In this document: piece by piece, positions 39,199 through 50,454 of the stretch | How positions within the stretch are numbered: the stretch's first letter is position 1 | How the letters are laid out: the number at the start of each line of letters is the position of its first letter | Assembly: GCA_947650365.1 (NCBI GenBank) | Contig: OX393549.1 | Coordinates: forward strand, 11,389,619 to 11,453,618 | DNA length: 64,000 nt | Direction: 5' to 3' | DNA from: Chamaelirium japonicum | Taxonomy: Eukaryota; Streptophyta; Magnoliopsida; Liliales; Melanthiaceae | Position numbers and translations under genes: made by a program | The notes under the pieces: model-generated | Database searches by the model: none | What the model was told of the DNA's origin: nothing | The model's input: only the letters and a program-made list of their open reading frames with translations

Positions 39199-42063
39199 TT
39201 ACAAAGTACAGCAAAGAAAAAAGGTAGCAGTACATAAAGGTTTAGCCACGCTGGGAGCGCGCGACTTCTCTCCTTCGGATCCACCGCGAGCTTTGCTCGC
39301 CGCAGAAGCCTTGGAAGATCGGACACTGCTAGCATGGGCCCTAAGTGCTTCCACCGCCTTCTCAGCCGTCTCTCTGTAGCTCGTGCATTCACCTCGCATG
39401 TGTTCAAACTCTTTCTTGAGAGCCTCTTCTTTGGCAGCAAAGGTATCCCTCTATGCAGCAAGCTGCTCCTTCAGCTCCTTATTTTCAGCTGCGCGGTCAC
39501 AGGACAATGTCTCTACCCTGGAGAGCCGAGTCTTCATAGACTCGAGCTCGTGACCCCGAGCCTCATAACCTTCCTGCCGCGTCTTGCTCTCCAGCTTCTC
39601 CTTGCGAAGATCCTCGATCTTGGCCTTGAGAGACTCTTTCTTCGAATGCAGTACCTCCCTCAGCTTGTCTCTCTCCTCGTGGGAAGCCTCCAGTTCAGCT
39701 GTCAAACGGGACACCTCAGATGAAGCCTCCCGTTCTCCTGCCCTCCTGAAGAGCTTGCTCGCGAACTTCAAAACTGCTGAGTTCTGCAAATAGATCAAAG
39801 AGTTAGAATTTTTCGAAAAACACAACTCGATGATCGAATCAAGTAGATGCACATACCACTACTTCAAGCCTACCAAAGGCTTCATCCAGAGTGGCGTCCG
39901 GAAGGTTGAAGAGTTTCCGGATCACACTAGTTGGGTGGTTGATGTCAACCTCACCCAAATCCTTCAACTTCTTAGTCGTGCCAACAGGCGTACCTACAAT
40001 CAACACAGAGGTTCAGAAAGCCAGAATAAGTACAAACTCCATAGATAAGGTAATCAAGATGGTGAGCTAGTCTGAATACCTGAGGCATCGACTCGAGGAG
40101 CCTTTTCCTTTCCACGGTCGGAGCTCTTACCCTTGGAGGTAGATTTCTCCTTAGTGGGGGTTGGCTTCGGCTGAGATGGGGGAGTCCCATCCCCCACTCG
40201 GCTTCCTCTCTCCATGTGTGCGGGAGATGGAATACCCCGAGGAGGGGAGATTTCCCCTTCATCTTGTCGTCCAGGCGACTGCTGCATCCCGGCCACAAGC
40301 GCCGCCATCTCATCTGCCAAAGATCGCGATGGAGGAGGAGGCTGTTCAACCTCCAAGCCTCCGCTTCTGGTCACGCCCTCGAGGCGGGGAGCGTCTGGAG
40401 GAATTTGGTCGAGAGGCGTGGGGTTGCTTCCAACCCCACCACTCCCAGAGAACTTAATCTTGAAGCGCACTGGACGCTTCTTCAAATCTTCAAAATGATA
40501 GGCGGGCTGCACCTTCTTGCCGTCACCCTCTGCATCCATCACAACCTCCATTCGACGGGCCTTAACCTCGTCAATAGGGATAGGTTATGAATCTTCCTCT
40601 CCTTCTTCACCACCAGTGGGGGTGGGAGGAATCTCTTCCTTACCACCCCCCTGTCCTTTGTCGCCATCAGTGGGGGTGGGAGGAATGTCATCCCCACCAC
40701 CCCCATCTTCACCACCTTCATCTCCATTTCCTCCTTCGCCGCTGCCACTGCTGTCATCAGCATCATCATCATTATCATCATCTCCACCCTCATCCTCTTC
40801 ACCTCCACCTTCTTCCTCTTTCTCTTCTTCCTCTTCTTCTTCTTCCCCCTTTTTCTCTATTTCTTTCTTCTTCTCCTCCTCAACATAGACTTTCCTTTTC
40901 TTCTTTGCCTGTCCTTGGCGACGTATCACCAGTTTCTCCTCTGTGGGCAAGCTGCGCCTGGCTCCGTACACCTTTTTCTCGGTCTGAATGTTTCTAATGA
41001 CCTTGCCCGACTGAGGATCCTCCTCATAGTCGGAATACAAGACGTCGTTATCTTCATAACGAGTCTTCGATCGGTGGAGGAGGTTGGCATTGCCATGTCG
41101 AACTGGGCAATTTGAGAATTGCTTCCATGATCGAGTCCCGCACGTCAGCTCCAGGAAAAGATTGTCTATAGCCCCTACTCGTTCCGAAGACCATGAGAGG
41201 GCTCCTCCTATGCAGTACATATCTATCTCTTTGTGCACCTTGTAACGAGGAGTCTCAGGTACCGAGAGAGGAGTCCATGCACCGGAAACCGATAACGGCC
41301 AGTCGGTGTAGAGCTTGTCGGAGCCGATGGTGTCGACGATCGGGCGAAGGGCGGATACACCAGTCAGATTGTAGAATGGGCTATCCTTCCTCGAAACCCA
41401 CTTATAGTGGTAGAAGAAATAGCCCAACTCTATCCTTGCAACCTCGCCCTCGGGAAGGCTGGAGTAACACTCCCTCAATTCATCTTGGAAGTCAGACTCC
41501 ACACGGCAGAAAGCGTATATGATCCTCCACGCATTTCCAGTAATCTGCCCAAGGCAATGACCCGAGGTGTTCAGAAGCCTTACGGCGAACAGCGGCAATG
41601 GGAGGCGCAGTCCACAGTTCAACTGACCTATGGTAACTATCGTCCCCATCACTTGCTCCTTGCTCGCATACGTGGTGAAGATTGTCCGCCTGTCGATACC
41701 AAAAGCGGATAGAACTCCCGAAAGCGCTGGTCGGGATTTCCCCTCTGTAAAACAAGCTAGCAGCTTCTACAATTTCTCCCTCTTCAAGTCAGTGAGTTGA
41801 CCACCAGTATTGTACCCAAACTCCGGTTCCGCCGACAGAGGCAGCAGCGGGCAGAGAACAAATCTTGCTTTGGGGATGTGCTCTGGACGGGAGGGTGCAG
41901 AAGCAAACCCCACTCCCTGGTGTCTCTTGCCCAATTGACCAAGCTCGATCAACTCAGCCCTGCCTTTGCCACGGCCCTTCGGGATAGATGAGACTTCAGC
42001 AATTTCCTTCCCCTTTCTCTTGGAAGGAACTGCGCTCTTCTTCAAACTGCCAGAAGACGCCAT
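39199..42063 (-). pseudogene. Tat-element accessory gene, copy B (inverted arm)
   Basis: ATG at 42063. Exons 42063-40080, 39993-39857 and 39783-39199; introns of 86 and 73 nt, the same lengths and splice sites as copy A. Domain layout as in copy A. Its breaks lie at other places: TAG near 41767-41769, TAA near 40588 and TAG near 39455, all at positions that are CAT, CAA or CAG codons in copy A. The usual stop codon is mutated, which extends the frame to 39199. Upstream it is fused in frame to a gag N-terminus. Confidence 0.72.
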
Positions 42064-42073
42064 TTGACCGATC

Positions 42074-42312
42074 GAGAGTGCGTCCCTCTCAGCAGTGAGG
42101 GTGGCATTCTGCTTTGCCAATTGAAGTAATTGGAAATCGACCGCCGAGATTTGATATGTCGAGGGAAGGTCTTCAGCGGGAGCAGGGGTTGTATGCCCTA
42201 TTGATGGATGAGAAGGTGGAGCAATCGGTCGATCAACCGATCTCCCACTACCTGATCGAGTATCCATATTGGGGGCAGCAAGGGGATGCCCGAAATTGAG
42301 CCTTTGACTCAT
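42074..42312 (-). pseudogene. gag N-terminal fragment fused to accessory gene copy B
   Basis: The minus strand reads the same MSQRLNFGHPLA...TAERDAL stretch as the plus-strand gag at 32822-33060. It then switches, through a shared CTC, into the 5' flank of the accessory gene (SIGQMASS). The fusion is in frame, so a hybrid open frame exists from 42312 to 41767. This is the right-hand junction of the inverted segment. Confidence 0.85.
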
Positions 42313-42527
42313 TGATCGAGTCTCAGGTCAAGGTTGACGTGTGTTGCTTCCTTCTGGTTGACCCTGATGCTTCGTCCTCACCATTTAGTAAGAGAAGGTT
42401 GCAACGAGAGTGCCGGCGTCCGAGCGGTTGTGTGCTTAACCGAGGGGGCGAGGAAGTTTGACTATTGATCAGTTGTCTACCTGACTGATCTAATAGTAAT
42501 TGTAGAACAGACACAGCTTCTCGTTCG

Positions 42528-42548
42528 ATCCCACAGACGGCGCCAAAC
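42528..42548 (-). other. Primer-binding site of the nested gypsy element
   Basis: The minus strand reads GTTTGGCGCCGTCTGTGGGA directly after the LTR end. This marks the right LTR as the 5' LTR. Confidence 0.82.
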
Positions 42549-43405
42549 TGTGGGGGAAAATCTTTGTGCCGACCCGAAGACTTCACCTCACCAGTCAATT
42601 GAAGTTTGAGTTGAAGAGATCGTTATTCGATCTGTTGATTGGAGTCGCTGCTTTCGATATGCAAGCAGAGAGAGTTGGACACGAGAGATGTGATCTCGGA
42701 GTTCAGCCGAAGCCTACGTCTCCGTGCTATAGGGAGCAACCCGAATTCACTAACACTTATATCGAAGTGATCTCGATAGGCCGAGTATCACTGAAAACAC
42801 TCTGATCTCTTCAAAGGAGAGAATAAGATCAAAGAGAGGTGGAAGATGGAAAGCTGAGAAATTCCAGAGCTCTGGGTTCTGAAAATCAGATCTCAGAGTG
42901 GAAATCAGAATTTTCGGGATCCATTTACATTCGAAGGCTCTGCTATTTATAGAATTCTCTGGTGGTAAATGGCGGTTTTCTGCTGTCGTATCTGGAGATC
43001 CTCCAGGTAAGGCTGGTGGGCTCCGCTGCCGTCTTAGGGGGCCCACCAGGCAGGGTCGGTGGGTCCCGCTGTGGTTTTCGGGGGCCCACCAGGCAGGGCT
43101 GGTGGGTCCCTCGGAAGCCTTCATGGGCCCACCGGGCAGGGCCGGTGGGTCCCTCGGAAGCCTTCATGGGCCCACCGGGCAGGGCCGGTGGGTCCCGTGG
43201 TAGTCTTCGGGGGCCCACCAGGCAGGGCCGGTGGGTCCCGCGGTAGTCTTCGGGGGCCCACCAGGCAGGGCCAGTGGGTCCCGCTGTGGTACTCGGGTGC
43301 CCACCAGGCAGGGCCGGTGGGTCCCGTTGTTGTCTTCGGGGGCCCACCAGGCAGGGCCGGTGGGTCCTGTTGTTTGCAGACTTCTTGCCAAAATTTGCAC
43401 CCACA
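42549..43405 (-). repeat. 5' LTR of the nested gypsy element (857 bp)
   Basis: Pairs with 26102-26958 at equal length. The TATA box on the minus strand is at 42943-42952. The 43-bp U3 array is at 43037-43377. Confidence 0.93.
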
Positions 43406-43410
43406 CAGAT
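43406..43410. repeat. Right target duplication CAGAT of the nested gypsy element
   Basis: Matches 26097-26101. Confidence 0.9.
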
Positions 43411-44124
43411 AACACTCATAGGTTAGAAGGATCTCCGATGAATCTGTGAACATAAACTCGGCCTTCTTTTACCTCTGAATTTATCTGAGGCTGAATATCT
43501 AAATCAGAGGGGTCACAAATGGGATAGCTTCTCTGAAGGATTTAGATGAATATCAATTAGACGCTGCAGCTGTGATGAAATCTATTTTTTTTTTTTTGAA
43601 TTAGAATTAAATACAAAGAGATTATTCTGATCTATTCCTCTAGTAATAAAGTTATCTATTCAGTTTAAGATACACACCTATGGTGCTGTCTAAAACTAAA
43701 AAACTTTATTTACCAAGGAGGAAACAGAATTGAATCTCTAAAGATCAAAATCCATGTTTTGGAAAAACTAAGACAATCATATCAAACAGCTTCCGCAGCG
43801 GCTTATGGTATCAGTACCTATGTTAGGATTACTTCACTATAAAGTAGCCTTCTGCTTTCCTTAAATCTCTGTAGACCTGAAGTCTACATTCCAAGAAGCA
43901 TAAGAACTGCTACTAGATAGTGACTCAACTCCTACCACCCTGAGACCATAATCAATCTTCAAATACCCCCTATACTCGCCAAAGCGGAAACACTTCCATC
44001 CTTAATGTTACCAGACTTAGGAGTCCACACCAGTTTCCACACTAGAATAATTTTTGATCTCTTATAAGTTACTCCCTTAGGTTCTTCTAAAGAAGACCTA
44101 GGTTAAGCACTAAAGGTATTGACT
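43411..44124 (-). other. Outer copia internal region between integrase and gag, decayed
   Basis: By position this should hold the rest of integrase, the protease and the zinc knuckle on the minus strand. It is AT-rich and I could not identify motifs. Confidence 0.4.
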
Positions 44125-44400
44125 TTAATCTTGATCCCATCCTTTGTCTCTTGGAAATCTCCTTAGAAGTTCTGCGTTTATCATCTCTAACTTGTTAAAG
44201 CTAAAGTCCCTGATAACGCCTTCGAAGGTTCCAGACAAGGATGCAAGACAAATGTCTTCCACCACCTCGTCATCTGGCACCATGTGTTTGGAATCTAGTT
44301 CGATCTGGAACTCAAGTATGTATTCCCGAACAAGCATACCCTCAGACATCTCGGTACCGACAAGTATCTTAGTGGAAAAGCAATAAGTCTACTGACTTCG
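44125..44400 (-). pseudogene. Outer copia gag fragment
   Basis: The minus strand encodes EGMLVREYILEF, then EVVEDICLASL, then FSFNKLEMINAELLRR. This pattern (basic helix, hydrophobic -SLP/SL- segment, NK...LL) is the conserved middle of copia gag proteins. Upstream and downstream frames are closed by stops. Confidence 0.65.
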
Positions 44401-45496
44401 CCTTCCAGACATTTAATGCAAGTAAAACCTTATTTGAGAAGACCCGGTATATCTCTGACTTACTTCTAAGGAGTTATCCACAAGTCTTCTATGACACAGA
44501 ACTTGCACATCTCCTCAGACTCTCGCTAGTCGTCATATGCCCTAATTAGTGCTCTAGTAATATCTGGACCCGTTAGGTCTAGTACAGGGATATTTAGATT
44601 GCAAGCCAATGTACATTTACTACCCTAAGCATAAGCTAAAGATAGCGCTTCCGCTCTACGTAGTTAGAGACCCAATAATTGGTTCTCTTATGGGATAACG
44701 GATAGGGGAACTATATGGTTGAATGAAAACAAATGCAGGAAAACATATTTTATGGATTTTTAAAACAAGCTAATTATATCCAAATGTCATCGCTACCCTC
44801 ACAGCGAAAACGCCTCTATGGATTAATTTAACCATGTATGTAGGATCTCGGAATTGACTATACTTGTCTGAGGGGGCAGTGTGCAGGTCTTCCGCTTACA
44901 TGAGTTTTTCCCTTGACCCTATCCAAATCTGCCAACTAAGGACTTTGATGAACCATGGTTATCTTTTGGCCAGTATCACGTGATCACCATTGTCTTCGCA
45001 ACGAATACCTCACATGTACTTCAGATGCTTAACCACGAGCCTAGGCAATTACGGAACGGAAGTTCAAACAGCCCCCACGAAGGTGAGTAAAGCCTGAACC
45101 CTTGGCGCCGTAATCGCCATATCTTGAGGGAGATCACTAAGTTGCTTGGCATGGAAAAACATAGCTCTCACCCGAGGGGGTTGTTGAGTTATGCCCTCCC
45201 ACCCGAGTACGAAGTGATTGGCCATAGAGGCCAGGGGATCTCTAAAAGTCTTCTCTTGTATCCCTTATTAAATTTGAGGGTTATTTTATGCAAGTATGAG
45301 TATACACTAAGGTCACGACAACCTATACACTAGACCCTGGTCATACCGTGCTCCCACTAGCGTTTCAAGCCTTTCGCGAAGTATTAATCGATCTTGGAAT
45401 ATCATAGTCCCTACATCGAGTAGATTTCTTTACTTAAGGGTCACATTATATATCCCAAGAACATCGATGCTCTGCAAACCTAGCTATCACGCTAAT
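44401..45496. other. Outer copia leader/gag flank, no motif
   Basis: Internal sequence of the outer copia element with no recognisable coding motif. Confidence 0.4.
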
Positions 45497-46657
45497 GCTC
45501 TAGACATGGAACAAAAAATCGATATATTTCGCGAAATATCGCGAAATATATCGGAAAAATGAAACGCCGATACGAAATATCACTTGCAATCTCGAGTATA
45601 ATTGAAAATGTCAAAATATCGAGCAATTTCGCGAAATATCGCGATATTTCCACGAAATATTTCCATCTCCACGAAATATCGCGATATTTCCATGAAACAT
45701 TTACATCTCCACGAAATATCGCGATATTTTATCGAAATTTCGCGAAATTTATCCGAAATTCTGTGACTGACTGGTTATAAAAGGGGACTGGGGGGCCTGG
45801 TTCTCAGCAGCTTATTTACATATAATAACATTTAAGTAAATGTCGTTTTACTTAATTTTTATTTTCTCCATTTACTTTAAGTTATTATATGTAAATAAGC
45901 AAATACCCCCCCATTTGATTTCAATAAAAATATCAAAAAAATCAAAAAACAAAGGAATCAAAAAGTAAACTTTCAATTTTAGTAGGAGAAAACAGTTTTT
46001 ATGGATTTTTATAAAATCTACATGGTGAGAAAAGTGATTAAATCAACTCCTTTTTAGCTCAAAAAATTCCACAAGTTGTAGAAGTACGAGTACATCTAGA
46101 AAACCATGGTCCGTCTTAGGAAATTTTGAATGTATAAAAACTTTTCTATATAAAAACTCGTTTTTTCAGACTTAGTAAAAAAACAGTGTTTCACATTTCA
46201 GCATAATTTTTGCACAATTTCAAATTTGCATAACTTTCTTGTTTTAAGTCCGCTTTCAAAATCGTTTGAAACATTATTTTAACAATCAACTAATCTTTAT
46301 TTCAAAAATATTTTTATCCAAAAAAAGGATTAAAAAATATTTGAAAAATATATATCAAAACCGAACTAAATAAGATTGCACAACACTCACAGACTTAATA
46401 CATTGAATACATGTTATGTGAAGCTCTACACCCCTTGATAGGGTACACATATTATGTGAGTGTTCCAAAGTGTGTATCTATACTTGGTTTATGACTATCC
46501 GGAGTTTCATTAAAAAATTCCATCAAAAAATCAATATTTCCACCATTTCTACAAAATTGCAATATTTCCACACTGTCGAAATATTTCCACGAAATATTTC
46601 CATATCCAGAAGGTCGAAATTTCCACCGAAATGGAGATTTCGAACCTTGGCTCTAGA
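45497..46657. mobile_element. hAT-like non-autonomous element with 8-bp target duplication GCTCTAGA
   Basis: GCTCTAGA lies at 45497-45504 and 46650-46657. The element (45505-46649, 1145 bp) starts CATGGAAC and in reverse CAAGGTTC, short hAT-like termini. The ends are packed with cgaaatatcgcgatatttcc-type subterminal motifs and the centre is AT-rich and non-coding. It lies within the outer copia leader region, so it is younger than that element. Confidence 0.72.
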
Positions 46658-47611
46658 GCCTAGCCTAAGGTCAGACTGACAGGAAAGGTCTTTCACTACC
46701 ATAGCGCCTCACTTATAAATTTGACGAATGATGTCATAGTAGAATTCAAACTCAATCTAGGTTTTGATGCTGGCCAAATAGGCGCACCCGACTAATCGGG
46801 TGTTGACCTAATGGTGGCATAACCAAATGTGAGAAATTCTTTCTATCATCAAGGGTCAATTAAATAATAGGCGTCACTAGTGGAATACTATCCTAATAAA
46901 GTCGCTAAGACCCGAGGGGAAAGGGCATCCCTCTAATATAGATAATTAAATTATCGCATCAGGGTTATCTACAGAAATATAAAGAACTACTGAAAGAAAC
47001 AACCACACAACTGAATCAAGTTCAGGGTCCGACGCCTGAACCTGACTGGCACAGCACAGGCTCTCTATCTCCTTCGCAAGGTTTCTCGATCCAGTACAAG
47101 CCTCTGTATACGATCTCCTGACGCTTTTTGCCTTTTGCCGTCATTATGTACACTTCGTCAGATCGTCATCGTCCTCCAAGGTTCCGCTCGTCCTCCCGGT
47201 GGTGGATCTCCACGGTAAGTCCTCCTCTTCAATCTGTAACTGAAAAAGATCTAGTACGCTTCGAGCAAGTGCTCGCTCGTGCACAATTTCCTAGAAAGAA
47301 AAAAAAACTAGCAAAAAGCCTGGGAATCAAGGGTGGTCAACCTCCACAACTTGCCCGACTATGGCTCTAAAACCTATCCACATACAGAAGAAAACACATC
47401 CAGACAAATTCGCTAACACGGGGTCCGACCCCCGGTAGCAAACAATCACATATCTAGAATAATTTTAGAAGCGGCGCCCTGCAAGAATGATACATAGAAC
47501 ACACAAAATATACTATGCATGATCTACTCATAGAACCCCGATGGCGGTACATACCATTCATGCGCGCACATGACGGTTTCATGAAAAACATGAAACGCAC
47601 ACCACTAGCGT
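46658..47611. other. Outer copia 5' leader
   Basis: Sequence between the hAT-like element and the primer site. No coding motif; ctccgtcgt-type pyrimidine-rich stretches lie at 47150-47240. Confidence 0.45.
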
Positions 47612-47623
47612 GCTATGATACCA
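47612..47623 (-). other. Primer-binding site of the outer copia element
   Basis: The minus strand reads TGGTATCATAGC, one base from the initiator-tRNA-Met type TGGTATCAGAGC. It lies 2 nt from the LTR end. Confidence 0.85.
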
Positions 47624-47625
47624 AT

Positions 47626-49921
47626 TGTTGGATGTAAATCCATGGTAGAGGCCCACAGTGGAAGCAAAGCGAAGGTCCGAATACCATGAGCGATGTGCGT
47701 TACATATCATAATTTTCATCGAAACGATCTACACGTGCGTGTATGAATCTAGCATTGCAACTACACGAACCCCTGACATCGATATAACGTGAAAGAACAA
47801 TCTAGCATGCATGCATATTCTATCTATGCTAAATCTATATGTTAGAGATCATACCTGCTTGCGGATTCTTTCACCGCGACAAGTTTCTTCTTTGTCGATA
47901 GAGACGGGCTCGGATCTACTTGACATAGCTTCGGTGCGACAGACATAAATTTCTGCTCCGAACTCAGATTGGGCTGAAATTAGGATTGAAGGTAGCCAAC
48001 TTCAAGACGCAACGTTTACAATAAGTTCCACCCTGTTTGGACTTCTATAGCTCCCAGAATCACAGAAACAATGCTGATTTTCAGTGCAGATTTTGGACAT
48101 CAAAAGCTTGTGGGAGATGCCTTCTAGTTCACCCGATCTCACACGATGCACGGCACCTCGTCGATGGATCTCTGAGTGCCTCCATCCGACGAGCCTTCTT
48201 ATTCTACGAAACCCTACGCAAGGAAGACGAGTCGCCATCCAATGGTGCAAGCGAGGGAGAGAGAGACGAGAGAGGAGAAGAGAAGAGATGAGAGGGGGCG
48301 GCTAGGGTTTTCATATGGCATGGCCGGCCCCTAGGGTTTGCCATCACAGACCCCCCTTCTCCCCCTTTACTCTTATATAGGGCTGCCCTATCCTTATGGA
48401 TGAGGCTAGTACGGATAAGGTTCAACTAATTCAAACTTCTCCCTATATATCTCTTCTTTATCTCTATCTTTTCCTTGGTTTTGAAAACGGTCAAAGCAGT
48501 CCATTTTTCTGTGCCTCATGACCGGCCCCATCATTGAAGGCTACCTCCTGAAACCAATAAGGCCGGCCTTGACCAGTCTCCTAACACTTAGGGCCGGCCC
48601 CCCTAGTGCATAGTAGCATATGGTATGACCAAAACGCCCTTATGTCACTAGTTGGCCATTCCTTGTGTATGAGACTTTACAAGGCACACATAAGTGAAGT
48701 GCACTAGTGATTTCACTATTCTTTGAGGTTTTCGTAGGGTGCCCCTAGTGAAGTCAACTAGTCAACTCGCAACATATCCCGGTGCATCGCACCCATGTGG
48801 CAAAGTCCACTTATGGCAAGGAATTGCTATATGCGTCTCTGCACTAACCTAGGGTTTCCCCTTAGTGCACACATGTAGCTATGCATCTACCGTGCACTAG
48901 TGCGAAGCACTCATGGAGCGTAGGCTTGGACTTCTTGCTTCCTCTAATTGTGTTCTGTGTTTCGAGAAGATGGTACAAGGATCGTACGTAATGTCGATAA
49001 GGTGAAACCTTCAGGGACCAGGGTTCATGGCTTCCAACTCAGACTCGATCGACACACTACCTGAGTGTACCATCAATCCTCTAAGTCCAAGTTAACCTAC
49101 ATGGCCACCCAGAGTGCGACGCAGGCTGCACTCCAATTCCCCCGGACTTACTATGTTCTTCCTTATACCCCTGCTCTCCGCTTAGTATGGTAAACCCGTT
49201 GTCCCTCCAACTAGTGCCATGATGCAACTCGAGCGGTGGAGAATACCGTCAAATTCGAGTGCTCATATGACTCGATTCCTTTTAGGTTGACTATGTACAT
49301 CGTACCTCCAATTACTCTACCGAGTAACCGGATCCGTCACCAGTCCAACTGATGACCACCTGGCCCAGGGTTTAATACGACGTAGGTCAGATCAAAGAAT
49401 GCACCTCCCGTTAGGGTTGTGGATGGCCTGCAGGAGTGATACGCTGATGCAACGCCAGTCGGGTAACCCAGTACAACCGTTGTTTTGGATCACTGCATCC
49501 GGATCCTCACACATTGGTGCGCCAAAGTGCCACTCAACTAGTTAGTCCACCAGACATGGCTCCTCTGGGTTTAGGACCGTTTTACCCTAAGCAGAAACAC
49601 GCCTTAGTGCACCGTGTTGGTTCCGTTCGGCCACAGACATTGTGACTGGTAATGACCGTGGTGGATACACCCATGCTCTGTCATCCCAACAGTTTATCCT
49701 GATAGAGCGACCAACCCTAATCAGAGCTGCGAACGTATTTAGGTTACATGAGACCAGTCCCTTGAGTCTCCCACTTAAGTGGATTACCATATAGCCATGG
49801 CTCTCTGTTCTGTAATCAGAACACGTACTAAGGTACGTACCAAGATGCAATCTTATACTATCAACCATACATAGCTAAACTATAGGTTTTTTACAAGCTG
49901 TAGACCTCACCAATTCTAACA
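47626..49921 (-). repeat. 5' LTR of the outer copia element (2296 bp)
   Basis: Colinear with 21598-23920. Followed by TATGT (49922-49926), the right-hand target duplication. Confidence 0.92.
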
Positions 49922-50454
49922 TATGTAGTGGGGACGATAAAATTCGGTATGGCAAAATACAGTCAGCGGCACCGACATTTGGTGTTGGCACCCAAATTCG
50001 ATGTCCATATTCGGTGGGGGCTCCTACATGTAGCGGGAACAATAAAATTTGGCACGACAATATACAATTGGCCTCCTTCGGTGACCACTATAGTGCCGAC
50101 AGGTCCAGAAAATTTTTAGAAAGTATGGAAATTCTATGTTCGTGTCTATATTCAGCGTTGGCATTCAATCTGTTGTTTAGCGCTCCTAGATTTACCTTTT
50201 AATTTTGTCGGTTGAATTGAGTTTATGAACACATCCATGTGCAAGTAGTGATTCCATATAATTAGCTGAAGTCAATAAATATTTTAACAAAAGAAACCCA
50301 CATTGTAATATATTCAGATTATAATGTCCGACGATCATGAATTCTGGTCGTATCATACGACAAAGCCTTCAAGAATCTGACAAAAGCATTGCATCATTAT
50401 TTGTTCATCATTTACACAACCCACATAACTAAGTCGCTTGTCTTACTCATGAGT
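49922..50454. other. Copia target flank: continuation of the degenerate tandem repeat
   Basis: Joining 21592 to 49922 restores a unit (cctatatgtagtggggacga...) that recurs about 90 bp later as cctacatgtagcgggaacaa (50030-50050). 50200-50454 is AT-rich with no gene. Confidence 0.6.

Larger units (their letters stand above)
26102..43405 (-). mobile_element. Nested Ty3/gypsy (Tat-type) retrotransposon with inverted internal segment
   Basis: The two LTRs (26102-26958 and 42549-43405) are each 857 bp, in the same orientation, and flanked by CAGAT on both sides, so this was one integration. The primer site touches the right LTR (42528-42547), so element sense is minus. From right to left the order is: 5' LTR, primer site, gag N-terminus, accessory gene (minus strand), then gag-pol and a partial LTR in the wrong orientation (plus strand), then a second accessory gene (plus strand), a tandem array, a purine tract, and the 3' LTR. 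The arrangement is described under findings. Confidence 0.9.
21598..49921 (-). mobile_element. Outer Ty1/copia LTR retrotransposon (28.3 kb with nested insertions)
   Basis: LTRs at 21598-23920 and 47626-49921 are colinear over their whole length. In element orientation they run TGTTAGAATT to CATCCAACA. The tRNA-iMet-type primer site beside the right LTR and the purine tract beside the left LTR set the minus orientation. Domain order from right to left is gag (44125-44400), integrase end (25500-25700), then RNase H (24190-24330), which is the copia order. Removing the 17.3-kb gypsy element and the 1.1-kb hAT element leaves about 9.9 kb. All coding parts are broken. Confidence 0.9.

Noticed and set aside
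29068-42312. Accessory ORF pair as a host gene family
   Set aside because: Both lie inside one LTR-bounded insertion with a target duplication, and their order relative to gag-pol, array and LTR fits a Tat-type element.
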